A DNA stretch of 32,494 nucleotides from Deltaproteobacteria bacterium (GTDB lineage: Bacteria > Desulfobacterota > Syntrophobacteria > BM002): assembly GCA_020353215.1 (NCBI GenBank), contig CP070692.1, positions 418,923 to 451,416 of the forward strand. Reading direction: 5' to 3'. The notes under the pieces are model-generated. The model was not told the DNA's origin and did not search any database. It saw nothing but the letters and a program-made list of their open reading frames with translations. A program made the position numbers and the translations under genes. Below are positions 1-8,617 of the stretch, one piece after another (position 1 is the stretch's first letter; each line of letters starts with the position of its first letter).

Positions 1-663
1 GATGAAGAGGGTTGCCTTGAAACCGTACTGCTTCAGTACGGGATATGCCAGATCGTACACCGAACGGTAGCCATCGTCAATGGTGATTGCCACCGCTTTC
101 CGCGGTACGGGTTCTTCGTAGTTGATGAACCTGAGCAACTGCCTCATGTTGACAGCGCGAAATCCCTCTTTCTTCAACAAGTCCATCTGGCGGGAAAACT
201 CCGCAATCGGCATGCACAACGCGTTGGTGCACTGAGTGCTGAAGTGGTGGTAGGAGAGAATTGGAACCACCTGGTACCCATCCGCGAAAAGTCCGCCTGG
301 ATTCGCTGGTCGCAGCGGGATCACCAGGACTTGACCCGGCTCCACGATTGCTGATTCATTCGCATCCTCAATCATCCAAGTTTTCTCAGGATCTCCATAA
401 AAGCGGCGGGCAAGATCAGACAGCCGGTCGCCGTCTTGCACCACATAAACGGCCACCTTGCCTGGTCGAAACAATGCTGACTCCTCCGGTCTGACAGCGG
501 ACCCGTCACCGGCCAGCCCGGAAGACAGAGCATGCGGTGTTGCTACCGCCAGCCAGCACCAAATGAGAGGAACCAGCCTGGCTGAAAGACGTCCACTTCT
601 TGCAGAGACGTCACCGCCCTTATGCCCAAGCCTCTCTATGTGAGCCCTGCTCCATAACCTCAT
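1..663 (-). CDS. LysM-domain polysaccharide deacetylase (3' end beyond window)
   Basis: This gene was read directly from the reverse strand; 221 codons are open from the ATG at 663 to the window edge. Residues about 28-52 form a hydrophobic signal or anchor segment, so the product is probably exported. Residues about 70-117 look like a LysM peptidoglycan-binding domain (VYVVQDGD..LSDLARRFYG...VEPGQVLVIP). From about 133 a NodB-type deacetylase domain begins, with SYHHF at 137-141 and the metal-site motif TIDDG at 194-198. The rest of the catalytic domain lies outside the window. Members of this family remove acetyl groups from peptidoglycan or other cell-surface glycans. The ATG overlaps the 3' end of the cyclase gene by about 44 bases and has no strong ribosome site. 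No later ATG, GTG or TTG was found before the signal segment, so this start is the likeliest but not certain. Confidence 0.8.
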   Translation of the reverse strand, partial: MRLWSRAHIERLGHKGGDVSARSGRLSARLVPLIWCWLAVATPHALSSGLAGDGSAVRPEESALFRPGKVAVYVVQDGDRLSDLARRFYGDPEKTWMIEDANESAIVEPGQVLVIPLRPANPGGLFADGYQVVPILSYHHFSTQCTNALCMPIAEFSRQMDLLKKEGFRAVNMRQLLRFINYEEPVPRKAVAITIDDGYRSVYDLAYPVLKQYGFKATLFI

Positions 664-2023
664 AAATCTTTACCGGCTCCTGTCTTCCCTTGATCTCAAT
701 TTCTCCCTGCGATTGGAACGATAGGCGGGAGTCCGCAAGCACTCTCAGGAAGGTCTGTTCGCTGATGAGAATCTCATTGGCCCCGGCCAGATCAGTCAAA
801 CGGGAGGCGACGTTGACATTGTCACCGACCACCGTGTATTCCATGCGCTTGCTGGAGCCGAGATTCCCGGCAACCACTTCACCGGTGTTGATGCCGATGC
901 CCACCTGAATGGGATCTCTCACCCTGGTGAGCCGCCGGTTCAACTCCGGCAGATGCCGACGCACCTCCACCGCCGCCCTGACAGCAGACTGGGCGTGGGC
1001 TGGGTCTGGAATGAGGGCACCAAAAACCCCCATGACCGCATCACCAACGAATTTGTCCAGATAACCGCCATGTTGAATGATGATATCAGTTACCAGGCTA
1101 AAGTACTCGTTGAGGAGTTCCACCACAGTCTCAGGAAGACTTCTTTCCGCTAGAGCTGTGAACCCGCGTATGTCCACGAACAGGATAGTGGCCTCCAGAC
1201 TCGTACCTTTCATCCAGTCATTATCAGGACTGGCTAGAATGCGCTCGACGATTTCTGGGGTGACATAGCGACCAAATGAAGTTTGTATCCGTTGTTTAAG
1301 CCTCAAATCCTCAGCCATTCGGTTGATGGCCTCACCCAGGTCCCCGAGTTCGTCGTTGCGGGCAAGGTGAACCTTGTAGTTGAAATTCCCTTTCCCGATC
1401 TCTTCCACCGCTGTGCCCAAACGCTGTATCGGCCGAGAGAAATAGAAGCTTAGCATCATACTCATGGCAATGCCTGCCACTGTAATGGCTAGGGTTAACA
1501 TCCAAACGAACACTTTGGCCTTGAACAAGTTTGCTTCAATGTACTTTGTGGTCAAGCCCAGGCGGACTTCCCCGATTTTCATGTCTTGGTATAAGATTGG
1601 GGTCGAAAAGAGCAGGAAGTCTTCTCCAGCATGCTGATAGCCTTGGACTTGCAGTCCGTCTTCTTCTTGAACCGGAACAGTATCAGCGGGAGGTTCGTAT
1701 TCATTACCCACCAGGCTGATGTTGCTATGGGCCTGGGTAATGCCCTTACTGTTTACGATAAGCGCATACACCACCGCGTTGTTCTTGGCAATATCAGAAA
1801 CCAACTGATAGAGTGGCAGCTCGGCCTCTTCTAAGAGACGCTCTGGACTATTGCTGGCAGCATAACGAGACATGGTGGCACCAAAGTCGATCAACTGGTC
1901 AGTAAACTGGACCCGCTGGCGCTTGAGAATGCTTGTGCTGATGGTGGATACGATGGAAAGGATGGCCAGAGTTGCCAGGATGGAAAACTTGACGAAAATG
2001 GGTATACGGAGCCGTTTCAACAA
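620..2023 (-). CDS. Membrane class III adenylate/guanylate cyclase with HAMP domain
   Basis: The 467-residue product has a first membrane helix at about 10-30, an extracytoplasmic sensor region at about 31-170, a second helix at about 171-195, a HAMP linker at about 195-248 and a class III cyclase catalytic domain at about 276-455. Visible catalytic residues are the two metal aspartates D284 (FVDIRGFT) and D328 (GDAVMG), the purine-site lysine K324, and the transition-state pair N404 and R408 (DNVNVASR). The second purine-specificity position is T397, which points to the class IIIb Lys/Thr type and to cAMP as product. All core residues are present, so it should be active. Translation seems to start at TTG (2023), with AAGGA eight bases upstream. 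Its 3' end overlaps the deacetylase gene, suggesting co-expression. The sensed signal cannot be read from sequence. Confidence 0.9.
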   Translation of the reverse strand: MLKRLRIPIFVKFSILATLAILSIVSTISTSILKRQRVQFTDQLIDFGATMSRYAASNSPERLLEEAELPLYQLVSDIAKNNAVVYALIVNSKGITQAHSNISLVGNEYEPPADTVPVQEEDGLQVQGYQHAGEDFLLFSTPILYQDMKIGEVRLGLTTKYIEANLFKAKVFVWMLTLAITVAGIAMSMMLSFYFSRPIQRLGTAVEEIGKGNFNYKVHLARNDELGDLGEAINRMAEDLRLKQRIQTSFGRYVTPEIVERILASPDNDWMKGTSLEATILFVDIRGFTALAERSLPETVVELLNEYFSLVTDIIIQHGGYLDKFVGDAVMGVFGALIPDPAHAQSAVRAAVEVRRHLPELNRRLTRVRDPIQVGIGINTGEVVAGNLGSSKRMEYTVVGDNVNVASRLTDLAGANEILISEQTFLRVLADSRLSFQSQGEIEIKGRQEPVKIYEVMEQGSHREAWA

Positions 2024-2089
2024 GGTTGAAATCCTTTATACTCTTTGCCTTCCCGGGACACACAAAGCGCACAGCGCATTGTTTAGTCT

Positions 2090-2254
2090 GTCATTTGGTC
2101 ATTTAGGCGTACCGCTCTTCATTGACTCATTAGGTCGCCGAGGAAAGAAACCACCCGCGAGAATGAATATGATACGGTGGTCTGGTCATCAAACGACCTC
2201 GTAACCGAATGACGACAAATGACAACAAAGCAAAATGACGGCGAGCCGAATGAC
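2090..2254. repeat. Clustered GTCATT/AATGAC words in the mraY-cyclase gap
   Basis: The 278-base gap 2024-2301 has no credible gene. It holds the hexamer GTCATT at 2090 and 2099, and its complement AATGAC at 2208, 2218, 2234 and 2249. The two groups face each other around a centre near 2170. They resemble worn short-word repeats often seen between genes in such genomes. A regulator-binding array for the cyclase is possible but unsupported. Confidence 0.4.
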
Positions 2255-2301
2255 TTGATTAAGCTGCCTCCTGCTCTGTGGATCACCCACTTCGCGCCGT
2301 G

Positions 2302-3408
2302 CTAGCGTATTTTCAGGGTGGCCAATGAGAGCAAGGCTAGAATACCAGCAACAATCCACAACCGGATAACCACCTTGGTCTCAGCGAACCCTCGGTGCTG
2401 CAAGCTGTGGTGCAACGGGGCCCTGTAGAAGATTCTCTTTCCCAGCCAACGCACACCCAATTTGTCCTGAATCTGCGAGGTAAGGGCCTCGACCAAAAAA
2501 AGACCGCCCAGAAGTGGAAAAAGCAGTTCCTGCTTTAATAGAACGCAGAGAACCGCCACCATACCCCCAATGGCCAAAGATCCAGTGTCACCCATAAAAA
2601 TTTGAGCCGGATAGGCATTGTACCAAAGAAACCCCGAACCGGCCCCGATGAATGCAGAGACAAAAACAGTCAACTCTCCTGCTCCACGCAGGTATGGATA
2701 CTGCAAATAACCAGCATAGATGGTATTCCCTACTACATAGGCGAATACCCCCAGCACAGCGGCAACGAAGATGGACGGGGTAATGGCCAACCCGTCAAGG
2801 CCATCTGTTATGTTAACCGCGTTGGACACCAGAAGTATGAACAACAAGATGAAAACGCCGTAGAAGAGACCCAGGTCCAATAGAGGGCTCTTCACGAAGG
2901 GCACATACAGCTGCGTAGCATACTTTGTACCAACCGGAGAGTGGGGCCCCAAATAGATAACCATGAAACATAGTCCAAACAACCCTTGCAGCAGGAGCTT
3001 GGTTACCTCTCCGAGACCTCTCTGACCACTGCCGCGCGTACTCTTCCTCCAGTCATCCCAGAAGCCAATACCGCCGAACCATAGCAGGGCAGCCAGACTC
3101 AAGAGTAGAAAAATATTGCCCAGGTTGCACCAGAGCAGGATGGAGACCGTCATGGCTGCTACGAGCAACACTCCACCCATCGTTGGGGTCCCAGCCTTGT
3201 CAAAGGCTGAGGAGATTCCGGTCTCACGAACTCGATCCAAAAAGTTTCTCCGGTGCATGGCACGGATGAAGCGAGGACTCAGCAAGAAGACTATGAGTAC
3301 CGCAGTCAGTGCGGCCATGATGGAACGAAAGCTGAGGTAATTCAATAAGCGAAGGAAGCCGAGTCCCTCGATCTGGCCCTGGAGCCAGCGACCGATGTGG
3401 TAAATCAT
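2302..3408 (-). CDS. mraY: MraY-family phospho-glycosyl transferase with altered HHH motif
   Basis: The 368-residue polytopic membrane protein matches the usual length of MraY, which moves phospho-MurNAc-pentapeptide from UDP to undecaprenyl phosphate to make lipid I. Family motifs are present in order: PTMGG at 75-79, the metal aspartates D118-D119 (FWDDWRKS), NxxDGLDGLA with N199 and D202, and FMGDTGS with D274. The C-terminal PLHHH motif reads PLHHS (331-335), so the third His is Ser335, and the following E is Q. Upstream lies the fused MurJ-MurG gene, 208 bases away on the same strand, so flippase, MurG and MraY sit together. No murC-F, ftsW or ftsZ is in the window, so this is not an ordinary dcw cluster. 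It could be the cell's only MraY or a paralogue with a different sugar-lipid substrate. Confidence 0.88.
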   Translation of the reverse strand: MIYHIGRWLQGQIEGLGFLRLLNYLSFRSIMAALTAVLIVFLLSPRFIRAMHRRNFLDRVRETGISSAFDKAGTPTMGGVLLVAAMTVSILLWCNLGNIFLLLSLAALLWFGGIGFWDDWRKSTRGSGQRGLGEVTKLLLQGLFGLCFMVIYLGPHSPVGTKYATQLYVPFVKSPLLDLGLFYGVFILLFILLVSNAVNITDGLDGLAITPSIFVAAVLGVFAYVVGNTIYAGYLQYPYLRGAGELTVFVSAFIGAGSGFLWYNAYPAQIFMGDTGSLAIGGMVAVLCVLLKQELLFPLLGGLFLVEALTSQIQDKLGVRWLGKRIFYRAPLHHSLQHRGFAETKVVIRLWIVAGILALLSLATLKIR

Positions 3409-3616
3409 TGTCGTTTCCCATCTAACCGTTCAAGCATGGTTCGTCCTGCTGACGAACGAACCGCCAAAACAGTAGGGTTCCTTCTGGTTTGCCAATGTCG
3501 AAATCAGAAGCACGAAGTTTCTCGGGTTCAAGACAACACTTCACAAACCTGCAAATGCACGTTTTGCTCATTTTGCTTTCGAACATTTGCAGACTGTTTC
3601 CTGTTTCGAATATTCT
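3409..3616. other. Intergenic, degenerate short words only
   Basis: No gene is supported here. The stretch contains words such as CGAAATCAGAAGCACGAAG near 3496 and TTTCGAATATTC near 3603. These look like decayed intergenic repeat fragments. A 97-codon plus-strand reading frame over it is extremely Cys-rich and overlaps the end of the MurJ-MurG gene antisense, so it is taken as chance. Confidence 0.45.
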
Positions 3617-6600
3617 TCAGGTATCGGTGTTGTTGTCCTTGTCCTTGTCCTCCTGGCAGAGTCCGAATAGCTCTCTGTAGGTTTCCTTGATGGCAAAGTG
3701 AGGACGAAAATCCGTTGTCGTAAGGATGAAGCGTGATATTTCCTCAAGCAGCCAGTGGAGATCGTTTACGATTCCCCGTCGGACCAGCATACATACAGAC
3801 TCCAGCGCGGCCTCGCGAACCTGCCAGTAGTGGTGTTCCTTAAGGTTCAACAACGCTTCGGCAACCCTCCGATCGCTGCCCACAGATCCGAGAGCAAGGG
3901 CTGCCTCCTTCGCCACCTCAAATGATTTATCCTGAAGAAGTACCAGAAGTCTTTCGTTCAGAGCCTGTTTCTGGATAAGTCTGTCAGCGAAGTGAGCCGT
4001 GGTTCGAGCCGCTTGGGCCCGCACCTCGTAGTAGCCATCTTCCAGCGTTTGAAGCACTCGGGCTTCCACCTCCGGTCCCCACTTATCCAATATCCGCAAG
4101 GCAATTAGAACATTGCGCCGGATAAAGCCTACCTGTCGATAATCCCCGCCAAACCATCGTTGCACCTTGCTTGCTGGAGTACGATCTGCAAGCAGGTGCA
4201 GAAGAGAGGAGAGCTTCTCCCCGTGTTTGAGCAGCCCCACGAGCTTAACCCCCAGGTTGCGCTTGGGCCAACTGGGAGATGTGAGCAGAGAAGCAGCCCG
4301 ATGACGATAATAATCCAGGTCGTCAGGGTCAGCAATAATGTGATGAGTCTCGTATTGTCCCTGGTCTCTTTCCCAGGCTTTCTCAAGGATTTCCAACAGC
4401 TCGGTGTTTCCCAAGAGCGGCTCCAGCGCAGCGGAAGGGATGTCGTCTTGGAGGGACTCCTCGAGAGGGTTCCCATAGATCTCTGCCGCGATACGCTCCA
4501 GGGCATCACGCTGCATGAACGCACGCGAGTGTCTGCACATCTCTTCGAGCCGACGAGGTGCATCAAGCAAGGCGAGTATTTTCTCCGCCAACTCCCGTCC
4601 CCCAACTTCTTCGATCAGTCTTTCCTCTTCCATGACCGTATCTTCGTAAATCACTTCAGCTGCGCCAGCCCGTTTCATGGCGCGCGCATTCATCACTTGA
4701 TGATCTCCAGGCAGGTCGGCTTTGGGGATGATGAGTGCCGGTTTGCTCGTGGCCGAGATTTCGTTGAGACTGCCCGCACCACCGCGGCAGACGACAAGAT
4801 CGCTTACAGCGTAGATGTCGCCAATATTGTGAAAGTAATCTTGCGCATAGTAGAAAGAGCTGATTTCCTCACGTTCTCGGTTGCTGTAATTCAGGCTCAG
4901 CCTCTGGTCTGTGTCTTCCCAGGCGTTGTAGTCCGCGACTTTCATCAGGCCAACCCCGTGAATGACAAAAATGTCTTCCCGTCTGGATTTCAGGTGGCCC
5001 AATGCGTCCACGACGGCTCGGTTGATGGTCCGAGCCCCTTGAGAACCGCCAAAAGCAAACACCACGCGTCGTCCATCCGGAATCGCGACCGGGAGAGAAA
5101 TCCCCGGACCAGCATCGTGCTTCCGAGTCAAGGATCGACGTACTGGATAACCGACTATGACGCCATTTTCAGGGAAGAATCCTTTGGTCTCCGGAAAAGT
5201 AAGCAATACCTTGTCGGCTCGGCGGCCCATGAACCGGTTCAGCTTTCCCGGTACACTGTTCTGCTCATGGATAAAGACTCTGGCCCGGCTCATGCCAAGG
5301 GCCCGCATCAGCCCATTGGCTACGATGATCGGTGCGCTCACATACCCTCCGGTGCCGACAATGGTGCCCGGTCGATAGGTGGCGATCAGGTAGAACGACT
5401 GCAAAACCCCTGCCAACAAAGTGAAGGCAAAGCGCGCTAGATCCAGGTTAGGTCTAAAACCGGGAAAACTGGAGGCCCAAACATAGTGAATAGGATAGCC
5501 AGCGCGGGTGACGATTACGGATTCAGCCTTGCCGCGAACCCCAACGTATTGAAAACGAGCATCAGGATTTCGTTGCCTGATTACCTCGGCTATGGCGAGT
5601 GCAGGGTTAACATGACCTCCGGTGCCTCCACCAGTCAAAATAACCCGTTCAGTCTGGTCTGTTCCGAAGCCAAGCAATCGACCCCAATAGCCCAGGGTGA
5701 GGAAGAACACAAGAGTTCCCACTGCAGCGGCGGTACCAAGGGCAAATAACTCTCCCCATTGGACTGACAGGTCGGGCAGGACCGCAAATAACGTGCTGCC
5801 TCTGAAATAAGGATACACTAGCCAGGCGGTCAGACCCCCTGCACAACTGGCCGTGGCGGTGTGGAGAAAGGTATTGCCTACGTCCTGCCAGCCAATGGAC
5901 TTCTGTCCCTTGCGCTGCAGTTCTGCATTGAAGGCAGCAAAAAGCAGTAGGCCGTTCAGGGTAAACGCTATTGAAGAAGCAAGTGCCAAGCCTCCGTGTT
6001 TCAAAGAGGTCCGAACCAGAAGAAGACTCAATCCCACATTTACTGCGGCAGAGCCCAGTGACGAGTAGAGGGGGATTTGATTTTTGGCCAGTGCGGGATA
6101 GACACGGCTGTAAAGATTCCATAGGCCCATACCGAGAAGGCCTAACGCATAGAAGGAAACCGCCAAGGCTGTCAAATTTACGGAGGTTCGGTCAAAGGCG
6201 CCACGTTGAAATACCACTGAGGTGATGGGAACGGCCAGTGCCATTACGAAGGCGGTGAGAGGAAGCATACAGGTAACGTTGTAACGGAGTCCGGTGATCA
6301 CCGTCTCACGAAACAAAGTCCACTCCTGTCGCTGCGCCTGATCATTGAGGTCGGTAACTCCCGCCCTTCCAACAGCCAGTCCGAAAATGGCATTGGGCAG
6401 TTGAACAAGCCTCTGGGCGAAATAAAGAGCTGCGATACTGCCTGGCATCAAAAAGGAAGCAAGCAACCGAGCCACCACTTCCTCTGTTTTACTGGCCAAG
6501 GATTGCGAGAAGATCCAACCTGACTGACGCCCCACCTCCTTGAACTCCGGCATCGGCTCACCCGCTGCGGTCGTGTAACAGATATCCAAATCGCTCCGCC

Positions 6601-7231
6601 GTGAGGCGCGAATGAGTGCGGGGATCTGGCATACAAACTGGAGAAGCCCACCGAGGATAAACCCTACTGCCATGCTATACATGCCGATGTACGGCTGGAG
6701 CAGGATGATTCCCAGGATGACCCCCACGCTGAGCATCACTGGGGCCAAAGCGTAAGTGCGAGTGGCATCCAAAAAAAGTAGAAGCCCTCCCACAAAGGAA
6801 GCCATGCCTATCGCAATCATGAATGGCAGGATGATGTAGGTCATGACCTCTGCCTGGTAGAGTTCGCTGGATGCAAGCCCAGCGCCGATGATGCGAACTA
6901 ATTTGGGTGTCAGTAGATAGAAAAGTCCCATGATCAATAGCAACAGGAGCAGCATGAGGTTGAAGATCCGGGACGCCAGGATCCAGGCTCGCCGGTACTC
7001 TCCGGAGGCAATAAGCTGGCGAAAACTGGGCAAGAAGGCCTTTTCCACCATGTCCTCTCCCAGGATTCGCCGAAAAAGGGTAGGTATGGTAAAAGCGATG
7101 GCAAAGATGTCAGTAGATCGACTGGCGCCAAAATAAGAAGCAATAACCATCTCCCGTACGAACCCGAACCCACGGGAGATCAGGTTTCCGTGCACCATGT
7201 CAAAGAATTTGCTGGAAAAGGGCTTCGTCAT
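3617..7231 (-). CDS. MurJ flippase - MurG transferase - HEAT-repeat fusion protein
   Basis: One uninterrupted 1204-residue frame carries three modules. Residues 1-525 are a full MurJ/MviN lipid II flippase of the MOP superfamily. The charged residues known to matter in E. coli MurJ are kept: R20 and R26 (ISRGFGFVRE), D41, R54, and R274 (FAQRLVQLPN). Residues about 528-920 are MurG, which adds GlcNAc to lipid I: GGGTGGH at 534-540, TGGYVSAP at 627-634, HEQN at 655-658, FGGSQGA at 727-733, and the UDP-GlcNAc loop with E825 and DHQ at 843-845. Residues about 985-1190 are alpha-helical HEAT-like repeats of a scaffold type. The start at 7231 has GGGAG just upstream. MurJ and MurG are normally separate proteins on opposite faces of the lipid II step, so fusion would join synthesis to flipping, and the HEAT tail may dock a partner. 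The mraY gene follows downstream. Confidence 0.93.
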   Translation of the reverse strand: MTKPFSSKFFDMVHGNLISRGFGFVREMVIASYFGASRSTDIFAIAFTIPTLFRRILGEDMVEKAFLPSFRQLIASGEYRRAWILASRIFNLMLLLLLLIMGLFYLLTPKLVRIIGAGLASSELYQAEVMTYIILPFMIAIGMASFVGGLLLFLDATRTYALAPVMLSVGVILGIILLQPYIGMYSMAVGFILGGLLQFVCQIPALIRASRRSDLDICYTTAAGEPMPEFKEVGRQSGWIFSQSLASKTEEVVARLLASFLMPGSIAALYFAQRLVQLPNAIFGLAVGRAGVTDLNDQAQRQEWTLFRETVITGLRYNVTCMLPLTAFVMALAVPITSVVFQRGAFDRTSVNLTALAVSFYALGLLGMGLWNLYSRVYPALAKNQIPLYSSLGSAAVNVGLSLLLVRTSLKHGGLALASSIAFTLNGLLLFAAFNAELQRKGQKSIGWQDVGNTFLHTATASCAGGLTAWLVYPYFRGSTLFAVLPDLSVQWGELFALGTAAAVGTLVFFLTLGYWGRLLGFGTDQTERVILTGGGTGGHVNPALAIAEVIRQRNPDARFQYVGVRGKAESVIVTRAGYPIHYVWASSFPGFRPNLDLARFAFTLLAGVLQSFYLIATYRPGTIVGTGGYVSAPIIVANGLMRALGMSRARVFIHEQNSVPGKLNRFMGRRADKVLLTFPETKGFFPENGVIVGYPVRRSLTRKHDAGPGISLPVAIPDGRRVVFAFGGSQGARTINRAVVDALGHLKSRREDIFVIHGVGLMKVADYNAWEDTDQRLSLNYSNREREEISSFYYAQDYFHNIGDIYAVSDLVVCRGGAGSLNEISATSKPALIIPKADLPGDHQVMNARAMKRAGAAEVIYEDTVMEEERLIEEVGGRELAEKILALLDAPRRLEEMCRHSRAFMQRDALERIAAEIYGNPLEESLQDDIPSAALEPLLGNTELLEILEKAWERDQGQYETHHIIADPDDLDYYRHRAASLLTSPSWPKRNLGVKLVGLLKHGEKLSSLLHLLADRTPASKVQRWFGGDYRQVGFIRRNVLIALRILDKWGPEVEARVLQTLEDGYYEVRAQAARTTAHFADRLIQKQALNERLLVLLQDKSFEVAKEAALALGSVGSDRRVAEALLNLKEHHYWQVREAALESVCMLVRRGIVNDLHWLLEEISRFILTTTDFRPHFAIKETYRELFGLCQEDKDKDNNTDT

Positions 7232-7340
7232 GAGGCTCCCGCATCCCTGAACTACTGGGCTGAGCTCCGTTTGCGATCACCTTGTTGATTGTCTAGGCAG
7301 TTCTCCAACAAGGGTTCGGAGACGAGGATGCACTGACCTT

Positions 7341-7652
7341 GAGACACGGAGACGTAGGGATGTGGAGAGGGGGAAATGATCGACCCGAGGACACTGAGAC
7401 GCGGACAAGCGTAGACTCGCCGAGGTCGCCCTGAATAGATTCTCTGGCACCATCTCTTGATAAGAACCTGTGTCGAAAACGATTATGAACACTCATCACA
7501 GATAGCACCTTGACTTTTGACGGTCAGCAAGACAGAGTTACGTGCACCTATACCAGCAGTATCGGCTGGATGACCAGAGACAAAATTCCATTTCTGTTAC
7601 GGCTTCACCTCGTTCGAGTAACCGCGTCTCCTTTTCTCCGCGTCTCTGCGTC
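7341..7652. repeat. Degenerate CCGCGTCTC / GAGACGCGG intergenic repeats
   Basis: The 468-base gap 7232-7699 contains no supported gene. It carries repeated words of one family: GAGACACGGAGACG (7341-7354) and AGGACACTGAGACGCGG (7388-7404), then the opposite orientation CCGCGTCTC (7622-7630) and CCGCGTCTCTGCGTC (7638-7652). A further copy set lies at 16713-16745. The function is unknown. Confidence 0.6.
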
Positions 7653-7699
7653 AGCCTAATTCTATTCTTCGCTCTTCGGCGCCAGTAGCTTCAAATCCA

Positions 7700-8356
7700 T
7701 CAAAGTGAATGTTCCGCGCCCTCTTCCCAGCAAGACAAGACCTCGTGGGCTGTAATTGCTCCGACACGCAAAATCTCAGGAGGACGCCTAGTTACGTCGG
7801 CAATTGTAGAGTCTTTGCTGCCAGGCGTCAAGCCACCATCGAGGACGGCTTCCAGGTCTGAACCGAGCTGCGCCAGAACCTCAGGAGCACTGTGACAGCT
7901 CGGCGCTCCAGAACGATTTGCACTGGTGGCGGTAATGGGTGTTCCCACCGCCTGAACCAGAGCCTGAGCCACGGGATGAGAAGAGATTCGCACTGCGACT
8001 TTGCCGGTCCCTCCGGTGAGATTCGTGGGGAAATGCTCACCTGCCGCAAAGACAAGAGTAAGCGGACCGGGCCAGAAACGTTCAATCAGATGAACCACTT
8101 CGGTGGGTATTGTTTCCACCCACTCCTGCAGTTCGACCAGATTTCCGACAAGGATACTTAGAGATTTATGATACGCTCGCCGCTTGAGCTGGTAAACCCG
8201 CTCAATTGCTTCTCGGTGAGAAACGAGGACTCCCAATCCGTAAGAAGTTTCCGTGGGAAAGGCCACCACACCACCACCGACGATGATTCGTGCCGCCCTC
8301 CGGATGGCTTCCGCGCTCAGGGAGGGATCTTGACCTACTTTGAGTATAAGGGACAT
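7700..8356 (-). CDS. tsaC: Threonylcarbamoyl-AMP synthase (TsaC/Sua5/YrdC family)
   Basis: The 218-residue product is a single YrdC-type domain. This enzyme makes threonylcarbamoyl-AMP from threonine, bicarbonate and ATP, for the t6A37 modification of ANN-decoding tRNAs. Visible family motifs are PTETSYGLG at about 36-44, the KRRAYHKS lysine-arginine substrate region at about 58-65, RFWPGPLTLVF at about 93-103, VAVRISSHP and TSANRSGAPS at about 144-153. The length fits the short TsaC form without the extra Sua5 domain. It follows purE on the same strand after a gap of about 260 bases and may be read with purD and purE. No strong ribosome site precedes the ATG at 8356. Confidence 0.92.
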   Translation of the reverse strand: MSLILKVGQDPSLSAEAIRRAARIIVGGGVVAFPTETSYGLGVLVSHREAIERVYQLKRRAYHKSLSILVGNLVELQEWVETIPTEVVHLIERFWPGPLTLVFAAGEHFPTNLTGGTGKVAVRISSHPVAQALVQAVGTPITATSANRSGAPSCHSAPEVLAQLGSDLEAVLDGGLTPGSKDSTIADVTRRPPEILRVGAITAHEVLSCWEEGAEHSL

Positions 8357-8617
8357 ATTGGAATGTCAAAGCCCAAAATCCAAATGGCAAAGTGGATTGT
8401 TATCTGAATTAAGAACTATTCGAGCGCAGGATAGGCGCGTTAAACCTGTTGGATTGATAAGAGTTACCAGGTACAGGACGCTGCAAAGAGTATGACCGTT
8501 GGATTTCGTTTACCATTTAGCCTATGCCCGGCGGATTTCTTCTTGACGGTTTGCCTGGTCCTAAACGCTATCTAGAAAACGACCCCTCTACTAGGGTTTA
8601 CTTGGCCTTTTATTCAC
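8357..8617. other. Intergenic, no gene seen
   Basis: Nothing coding is supported between tsaC and purE. The part nearest tsaC (8361-8400) has AAATCCAAATGGCAAAG-like text of the worn-repeat type seen elsewhere in the window. No convincing terminator hairpin was found. Confidence 0.4.

Noticed and set aside
3397..3690. Very Cys-rich 97-codon plus-strand frame
   Set aside because: Overlaps the end of the MurJ-MurG gene antisense; the Cys run comes from the repetitive DNA encoding the KDKD tail.
4160..5440. 426-codon plus-strand ORF
   Set aside because: Antisense to the MurG and HEAT parts of the fusion gene; no domain recognised and no ribosome site.
5640..5665. MurJ-MurG joint as an assembly artefact
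   Set aside because: Cannot be excluded without reads, but both halves are complete and in frame with a short natural linker and no duplicated or missing text, so the fusion is kept.
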